Source of the DNA: a virus
Direction: 5' to 3' (one strand)
DNA: 34,296 nucleotides
IMG/VR virus record: IMGVR_UViG_3300042459_000152
Coordinates: 1 to 34,296 of that record
Under the pieces are notes generated by a model. It searched no databases and was not told where the DNA came from. It saw only the letters and a program-made list of their open reading frames with translations. The position numbers and the translations under genes were made by a program. Position 1 is the first letter of the stretch. Each line of letters starts with the position of its first letter. Of this stretch, positions 28,847 through 34,296 are shown piece by piece.

Positions 28847-29445
28847 GCGCAAAGTTTGGGGAGTCAATTAAAGACTACACAAAAGCAAGTGAGAATATCA
28901 TTGAGGCTATTGTTATGGAGCATTGCAACGAAGGTATAAGGCTAATGTCTAAACAGATTAAATCAAAGGCAAGGACAGGACAAGCGAGTACATTAGCAGC
29001 GAGTATGAGTAATGTTCCTATTCAAGTAAGTGCAACTAAGTTTCAAGTGAACACGATTACTACTGAGTATTATGCAGACTTTGTAGACAAGGGAGTGAAG
29101 GGTGTTAGAAACAAAGGCAAAGCACCAGGCAGCCCATATAGTTTTAGAAACTTAGGAACATCAAAGGCAATGGTTGAAAGTTTTAAGGACTACATCGCAA
29201 GGACTGGCAGCAAATCAATGAACAAAAAAACATTGATTAGAAAGAATAAGAAAAAACAATCAGACTTAATCACTAAGGAAGCTAAACAAATGGCAGTAGC
29301 AACTAAAATAGGAGGTATCAAACCAATGAATTTTATTAGCAAAGCAGACAATCCACAAAGGACAAAACAACTTGCAGCAAGTTTAGCAGCGGCATTAGGT
29401 AAGGCAATGGCAAAGAATATAAAATTATCAATCAATGGCAATTAA
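28819..29445 (+). CDS. Probable tail-completion / HK97 gp10-like protein
   Basis: A 208-residue basic protein with a motif YYADFVDKGVKGVRNKGKAP, a typical YADFV-DKG box, and Lys-rich ends. Such proteins are minor tail or neck components. It overlaps the G-T frame by 28 bases and the next gene by 11 bases, so all are in one operon. Role inferred from motif and place. Confidence 0.62.
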   Translation: MDKAAAAAIGAKFGESIKDYTKASENIIEAIVMEHCNEGIRLMSKQIKSKARTGQASTLAASMSNVPIQVSATKFQVNTITTEYYADFVDKGVKGVRNKGKAPGSPYSFRNLGTSKAMVESFKDYIARTGSKSMNKKTLIRKNKKKQSDLITKEAKQMAVATKIGGIKPMNFISKADNPQRTKQLAASLAAALGKAMAKNIKLSINGN

Positions 29446-30583
29446 CATAATATCAAATCCCAATAGCGTGGTAAGTGCATTTAATCAAATGGCTTTCAAT
29501 GTGAGTTCAACACAAGCAGGACAAAGTAACTTTAACTTTATAGCGGATGTTTATGTGAGTGGAATAAACACCGCAGTAAGTAGAATTGCAATACCTAAAC
29601 AACCGAGTGTGAATACTTGTTTAATTGATGCAAGTCCGATATTAAAGAACTATGTTAAAAATGATTTCTTTAATGTAAGCGGTTCTAATTATTGCGAGCC
29701 TAATATCAATAGTAGGGCAAAATATTACGTTCAATTTGGTGAGTTATACGATGTCAGCGGAGTGCCTACGATTTACCCTGACCTTAGAAGATTCCCGACA
29801 AGTGCAAGCAACACCGCAGTTAATTCTATATTTGGATTTGAGCAGTTCAACACTAATGTTTGGAATGGTTATGATGTAAGCGGATTTGGATTTTTAACTG
29901 AGATACCCGAAAGGATAACGATTGAGCAAGGTCAAGAATTAAGGTTGAGTTTTTATGACCCTAATAATTTGATAGGATTTTTATATGTTGATGGTTATTC
30001 GCTTGATTATGTTGTGGCAAATAAAGTAAGTGGTGAGTTCTTATATAATGTCAATGTTAAAAACTTATTTGGACTTAATCAAATTTATAGTACAATAGGA
30101 ACACATACAATAACACTTAGTAATCAATCTAATGCACCCGTTAAGACCATAACTATTGAGATAGTCGCTAAGTGTTCTAAGTTCGATACAATACGTTTGC
30201 ATTGGTTAAACAACTTAGGTGGGTGGGATAGTTATAACTTCACAAAGCAATCCATTAAAGCAATGGATATTGAACGCAAGCAGTTTAAGAAAATGCAATC
30301 AATTAACTATTCAAAGAGTGATAGGTTAAAAACTAACTACAACACAACCATAATAGACAAGTTACAGATTAATTCAGATTGGATAAGCGATGAAATGGCT
30401 GATTGGTTTCAAGGGTTACTTACAAGTCCGATAGTCTACTTAGAAAGGGGAGCAGATAACTTTGTTTCAGTTAACATTACCAATTCAGAATACTTAATCC
30501 AACAATATTTGAATGGTCGCAAAATTCACAACTTGCAGTTAGATATTGAATACTCATACAACCGTTATAGTCAATCGTTATAA
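29435..30583 (+). CDS. Tail structural protein, possibly distal tail
   Basis: A 382-residue protein with many strands and Asn/Ser-rich turns. A C-terminal block (LHWLNNLGGWDSYNFTKQSI) is a pattern I have seen in tail proteins of Bacteroidota phages. Placed between the tail chaperones and the tail-tip-like protein, so it may be a distal tail or baseplate protein. Overlaps the next gene in TAATG. Confidence 0.58.
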   Translation: MAINIISNPNSVVSAFNQMAFNVSSTQAGQSNFNFIADVYVSGINTAVSRIAIPKQPSVNTCLIDASPILKNYVKNDFFNVSGSNYCEPNINSRAKYYVQFGELYDVSGVPTIYPDLRRFPTSASNTAVNSIFGFEQFNTNVWNGYDVSGFGFLTEIPERITIEQGQELRLSFYDPNNLIGFLYVDGYSLDYVVANKVSGEFLYNVNVKNLFGLNQIYSTIGTHTITLSNQSNAPVKTITIEIVAKCSKFDTIRLHWLNNLGGWDSYNFTKQSIKAMDIERKQFKKMQSINYSKSDRLKTNYNTTIIDKLQINSDWISDEMADWFQGLLTSPIVYLERGADNFVSVNITNSEYLIQQYLNGRKIHNLQLDIEYSYNRYSQSL

Positions 30584-33186
30584 TGCAAAAAACAGAACTA
30601 AAAATATACGCAGATAGTAAGTATTTCAATGTGGACTTATTCGATAATGAGCCTATTGAGTTAACGAAGTCTATTATTGAATTGACCGAGCCTGAACAAA
30701 GAAAGTCAGACTATACAAAGACCATCAACATACCAGGAACAGCTAACAATAATTCAATCTTCTCAAATATATTCGATGTTAATCACTCGATATTGAACGG
30801 AGATAACTCTAACTTTTATGTTGACTTTGACCCAAGAAAAAAAGCTAATTGTATTTTATATCGTGAAGGCATACCGCAGTTAAGAGGCTATTTGCAAATG
30901 ACATCTATTAACATACTTGATGAGCAAAACATCACTTATGAATTAGTAGTTTATGGAAGGGTTGCAAATTTGTTTCAAGATGTCGGAGATAACTTATTAA
31001 GCGATTACGATTTCAGCGAATACACGCACTTGTGGACTGAAACGAATGTAAGAAACTCAATCAATACATCAATTATCATAAATGGTGTTACTGCAAATTT
31101 CCAATTAGGTAGAGGTTATGTTTACCCACTTATAGATTATGGCTTTGACAATAACAAACAACAGACTTATAATGTCGACCAACTATACCCTGCAATCTAT
31201 GTAAAGACTATCTTAGATAAGATTTTAAAAACACATGGGTATAGATACGAAAGCACAATCCAATCAAATAACTTTTTAAATTCAACAGACTTTAAGCGGT
31301 TAATAATTCCTGCAAGTGGAGTTCCAAGATTAACAAGTGAACAAATAATAGACAAGACATTTGTAGTTGATAGGACAACAGATAACAACTTAGGCTCACC
31401 TACTAATAGTGCAGTTAAATTAATATTTAACAACACCGAACAAGATACAGACCCTGCAGGCGTAGCAGTTGACCATTCATCATGGGTAGTGCCAACAAAT
31501 GGAGTTGGAACTTATAATCTTGTATTAAAGTTTTTTTTCAATATCGCATTAAAAAGTGGAGTTACTTTAAATACTAATTGGTTTATAAATTTTCATATGA
31601 ATATTTATATTGAAACTACTAGTGGAAGGGTTTTAAATCCTGGTGGTACTAATCAATATGTAAATTTAGAAGCTAATTTTAGAAGTCAAGATTTAATTTG
31701 TGTATTTCAAACTGATAATAGATTGCTTTATGATGGTGAAGAAATTATTGTAAAATGGCAATTAACATATCTAAATCAAGAAGACCCTAATAGTCTTTCA
31801 TACGCATTATATTCAAATAGTGATATTGATATAACTATTAAAACAGGAACACAATTTTACAGCCTACCAAAACCTGAACTATCAGAATTTTCAAATGTCA
31901 ATCCAACGAATGCACTACCTGAATTAAAGGCAAAAGACTTTTTAACTGCTTTGATTAAAATGTTCAATTTATATATTGAGCCAAACCAATTAGATGATAG
32001 GTTGCTAACGATTGAGCCAAGAGATATTTATTACAACGATAATGTAATAGACATTACTAATAATTTAGATGTGAGCAAAGACTTCATACAAAAACCTATG
32101 GGCGCATTAGACTTCAAGCAACTTGAATTTAGCTATGCAATGGATGATGATTATTGGAATAAAGACTACACAGACAAGTATAATTATAATCATGGATTTA
32201 AGAGGTTAGATGTTGAGAATGATTTTTTAGTTGAAACAAAAAAGATTGAATTGCCATTTGCACCAACTCCATTAGGCAAGCCTACAACGGATAGAATTAT
32301 TCCACAGATAGTTTGGTGGAAAGATCAAAATTCAGTTAATGGTAGGGTAAATAAAACAGCAAAACCGAGAATATTATATTATGGTGGATTGAAATATACA
32401 GGAAGTCCTTTGGTAATTCACTCAAATGGAACACCACCAACAAATACACCTTATTCTAATTATGGTTATGCAGGTCACATTGATGACCCAGTTAACCCTA
32501 ATTATGATTTGAATTGGGCAACATCACAAGAAATTTATTACACAATCGGAGGTCAAACACCGATTACAATAAACAATCTATATAAACGATATTGGGAAAA
32601 GTACATCAAGGAAATAACCGATAAGGACAGCAAGATTATAGAGTGCTATATGTACTTCAATAATGTTGAATTACAGAACTTATCCTTTAGAAATCTTTAT
32701 AAAATAGACCGACAATATTATAGACTTTACAAAGTTGAAACAGACTTGAATAGCAATGAGCCTGCAAAATGTCAGTTCTTAAAATTAAAGAATATAAACG
32801 TACCATTAGCAGACCAAGTATTAATTAATGGAGGTTCAGAAACTATAACAGGCGAAAGGTACACACCGATAATCAGTCAAACACCAAATCGAATTGATGT
32901 AATAAATCAAAGGGAGAATTTCAGCATAGAGATTCAATCAGCAATGGGAATAACAGATTATAGGATTGAGCCTAAATCTCAATTTATAAAAGTAAATAAT
33001 AATGTGTACTTACCACCTGCGAATGCTTCATTTGATTTTGATAATAATAAGTCAATAGAGGTTAAGATTTACAACAATCATAGCGGTAGTATTAGAGTTT
33101 ATACAACAGGCGATGCACATCATAGTGTAGCGAGTAATTCAGGAATAGTATTTTATTCAGATGGAACAAATTGGTATCATTTATAA
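30583..33186 (+). CDS. Tail tip / baseplate hub-like structural protein
   Basis: An 867-residue protein. Residues 1-110 hold the pattern VDLFDNEPIELTKSIIELTE then KSDYTKTINIPGTANNNSIF, which I recognise as a conserved N-terminal block of a large tail protein in these phages. The middle has several beta domains and the last part resembles a carbohydrate-binding module region. Role in tail tip or host contact is inferred. The tape measure gene follows after 3 bases, an unusual order. Confidence 0.62.
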   Translation: MQKTELKIYADSKYFNVDLFDNEPIELTKSIIELTEPEQRKSDYTKTINIPGTANNNSIFSNIFDVNHSILNGDNSNFYVDFDPRKKANCILYREGIPQLRGYLQMTSINILDEQNITYELVVYGRVANLFQDVGDNLLSDYDFSEYTHLWTETNVRNSINTSIIINGVTANFQLGRGYVYPLIDYGFDNNKQQTYNVDQLYPAIYVKTILDKILKTHGYRYESTIQSNNFLNSTDFKRLIIPASGVPRLTSEQIIDKTFVVDRTTDNNLGSPTNSAVKLIFNNTEQDTDPAGVAVDHSSWVVPTNGVGTYNLVLKFFFNIALKSGVTLNTNWFINFHMNIYIETTSGRVLNPGGTNQYVNLEANFRSQDLICVFQTDNRLLYDGEEIIVKWQLTYLNQEDPNSLSYALYSNSDIDITIKTGTQFYSLPKPELSEFSNVNPTNALPELKAKDFLTALIKMFNLYIEPNQLDDRLLTIEPRDIYYNDNVIDITNNLDVSKDFIQKPMGALDFKQLEFSYAMDDDYWNKDYTDKYNYNHGFKRLDVENDFLVETKKIELPFAPTPLGKPTTDRIIPQIVWWKDQNSVNGRVNKTAKPRILYYGGLKYTGSPLVIHSNGTPPTNTPYSNYGYAGHIDDPVNPNYDLNWATSQEIYYTIGGQTPITINNLYKRYWEKYIKEITDKDSKIIECYMYFNNVELQNLSFRNLYKIDRQYYRLYKVETDLNSNEPAKCQFLKLKNINVPLADQVLINGGSETITGERYTPIISQTPNRIDVINQRENFSIEIQSAMGITDYRIEPKSQFIKVNNNVYLPPANASFDFDNNKSIEVKIYNNHSGSIRVYTTGDAHHSVASNSGIVFYSDGTNWYHL

Positions 33187-33189
33187 GTC

Positions 33190-34296
33190 ATGGCAGAAGA
33201 AAAGGTAATATTAGAAACAGAGGTTAAACTCGGTAACTCGACCAACTCGGTTAAGAGTTTAAAGGCAGAGTTAAGACAAGTAACAAATGAACTTGCAAAT
33301 TTAGATGCAGGTAGTGCTGAGTTTGTTAAAATGGCACAAAGAGCAGGAGAATTAAGAGATAGGATTGATGATACTAAAAACGCAATCAATGCTTTTAATC
33401 CCGAAAAGAAATTTCAAGCATTAGCAGATACAATGGGTATTGCCGTTAATGGTTTTACTGCTATTCAGGGCGGTATGGCACTATTTGGAGCAGAGAATAA
33501 AAACCTGCAAGAAGTAATGGCTAAAACGCAAGGTGCAATAGCATTAGCAACGGGATTAAATGGGTTAATGGGGATGAAAGATACCTTTGTTAATTTAGGC
33601 GGTCAAGTTAAAAACATGATACCTATATTAAGGTCATTTAGTTCTGCAATGATTGGAGCATTGACTGGAGGGATTGCTATTGCTATAACTTTAATTATTG
33701 CATATTGGAAAGATTTAAAAGAATTAGTGACAGGAACAACCGAAGCAGTCATATTAAGTAATGAACAAATAGCTGAATCAACTAAAAAAGGTCATGATGA
33801 ATTTAAGAAGGCAGCCAATGAAAGAACAGCGATAGCAGAACGTGAAGCTAAGTTAAAATATGATGGACAAAAGTTAGATGAAGAACTTGCTAAAATTGAC
33901 AGACAAAGAAAGATTGATGAAGCGGTTGCAAGTGGTAAATTAGCGAGTGAAAAAAAGCTAATCGAAGATGAATACAACAAGTCAATTAAAGATATAAGAG
34001 AGAAATATTCAAAGATTGAAAAGGATAAGGCAAAGACCGACAAGGATAAACAAGAAAAGGATGAAAAAACAAAAAGAGATAGGGAAGAGAAATTATTAGA
34101 GGACAAAAAAAGACAGCAAGAAGAACTCATTGCAAGAACTGAAAAAGAATATACCGATACAAATAAGTTAACAGATGAGTTTTATAAAAAGGAAGAATTA
34201 GCATTAATTCGAAGTGGTGCAACTGAAGAAGAAATAAAAAAAGGTCAACAAGAAATTGAGATTAAAGACCTAGAACAAATGATACGGCGACCACCG
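33190..34296 (+). CDS. Tail tape measure protein, N-terminal part (continues at 1-833)
   Basis: Starts at ATG 33190. N-terminal region SVKSLKAELRQVTNELANLD matches the conserved start of tape measure proteins in Bacteroidota phages (ELR coiled coil), then GALTGGIAIAITLIIAYWKDL is a hydrophobic segment near residues 155-175, then a long Lys/Glu coiled coil. It runs off the contig end into repeated genome (34154-34279) and adapter. Combined with 1-833 it has 598 residues; by the usual ~1.5 angstrom per residue that would set a tail of about 90 nm. Confidence 0.8.
   Translation, partial: MAEEKVILETEVKLGNSTNSVKSLKAELRQVTNELANLDAGSAEFVKMAQRAGELRDRIDDTKNAINAFNPEKKFQALADTMGIAVNGFTAIQGGMALFGAENKNLQEVMAKTQGAIALATGLNGLMGMKDTFVNLGGQVKNMIPILRSFSSAMIGALTGGIAIAITLIIAYWKDLKELVTGTTEAVILSNEQIAESTKKGHDEFKKAANERTAIAEREAKLKYDGQKLDEELAKIDRQRKIDEAVASGKLASEKKLIEDEYNKSIKDIREKYSKIEKDKAKTDKDKQEKDEKTKRDREEKLLEDKKRQQEELIARTEKEYTDTNKLTDEFYKKEELALIRSGATEEEIKKGQQEIEIKDLEQMIRRPP
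34154..34279. repeat. 126-bp terminal repeat of the contig start
   Basis: Bases 34154-34279 equal bases 1-126 without a mismatch. Identity ends where the adapter begins. It shows the contig is a closed circle of about 34,153 bp read past its start, or a circularly permuted genome; it is not a biological repeat within the circle. Confidence 0.93.
34278..34296 (+). other. Illumina P5 adapter sequence at the contig end
   Basis: The last 19 bases read AATGATACGGCGACCACCG, the start of the Illumina P5 adapter. This is a library artefact, not phage DNA, and should be removed before joining the ends. Confidence 0.95.

Noticed and set aside
33792-34130. 112-residue minus-strand frame near the right end
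   Set aside because: Ser/Leu-rich antisense shadow of the Lys/Glu-rich tape measure coiled coil.
1-34296. CRISPR array, tRNA genes, rRNA or insertion sequences
   Set aside because: I saw no regularly spaced direct repeats, cloverleaf with CCA-type ends, or transposase with inverted ends.

Overview
The window is one complete dsDNA tailed-phage genome written as a linear contig. The first 126 bases recur exactly near the right end (1-126 = 34154-34279), and the last 19 bases read as the Illumina P5 adapter, so the true molecule is a circle or circularly permuted genome of about 34,153 bp. The tape measure gene is cut by the contig ends. The host is very probably a member of the Bacteroidota. 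The DNA is AT-rich, several intergenic regions carry the Bacteroidota promoter signature TTTG-N19-TAnnTTTG, Shine-Dalgarno sequences are mostly absent, and many proteins are of types I associate with Flavobacteriia/Cytophagia-type phages. Every gene is on the + strand except one at 20869-21378. I see no phage integrase, transposase, tRNA or CRISPR array, so nothing points clearly to lysogeny.

Layout. (1) 33190 to 833 across the contig ends: tape measure. (2) 852-10017: prohead protease, scaffold, major capsid, probable tail tube, portal, connector and neck proteins, LamG-like fibre, small membrane (holin-like) proteins and lysozyme. (3) 10018-11555: metallophosphoesterase, a short promoter-terminator unit and a probable unimolecular spanin. 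(4) 11675-18304: early operon behind a promoter with a palindromic operator. It holds small unknown proteins, an HTH protein, a Rad52-like annealing protein, a YqaJ-type exonuclease, NinG, and a probable DNA-modification pair (GNAT-like/methyltransferase fusion plus a cysteine-motif, possibly radical-SAM, protein). (5) 18408-19808: structured leader, replication protein and small proteins. (6) 19875-21680: an array of four integron-like gene cassettes separated by three attC-like hairpins, with no integrase. (7) 21682-26351: resumed early genes, including a MazG-like protein, a sigma-like protein, two glycosyltransferase-like proteins and a SAM methyltransferase. (8) 26351-33186: terminase, tail chaperones G/GT with a -1 frameshift, and tail proteins leading back to the tape measure.

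The two strongest observations are these. First, the integron-cassette-like array: each cassette starts with a 9-10 base core that is the exact inverse of the core near its own end, and three large attC-type stem-loops share one architecture. Second, the large terminase gene is interrupted inside its Walker A motif by a 39-nt in-frame insert. A stop codon directly follows the last codon before the gap, and the insert contains a 7-bp hairpin and ends on a synonymous Ser codon. This resembles a translational bypass element such as that of T4 gene 60.

Together the genes describe a siphovirus-like phage: G/GT chaperones and a ~598-residue tape measure suggest a tail near 90 nm. Its own annealing recombination system, possible modified DNA, a glycosylation/methylation island and a host-derived cassette island would make it a flexible accessory-gene carrier.
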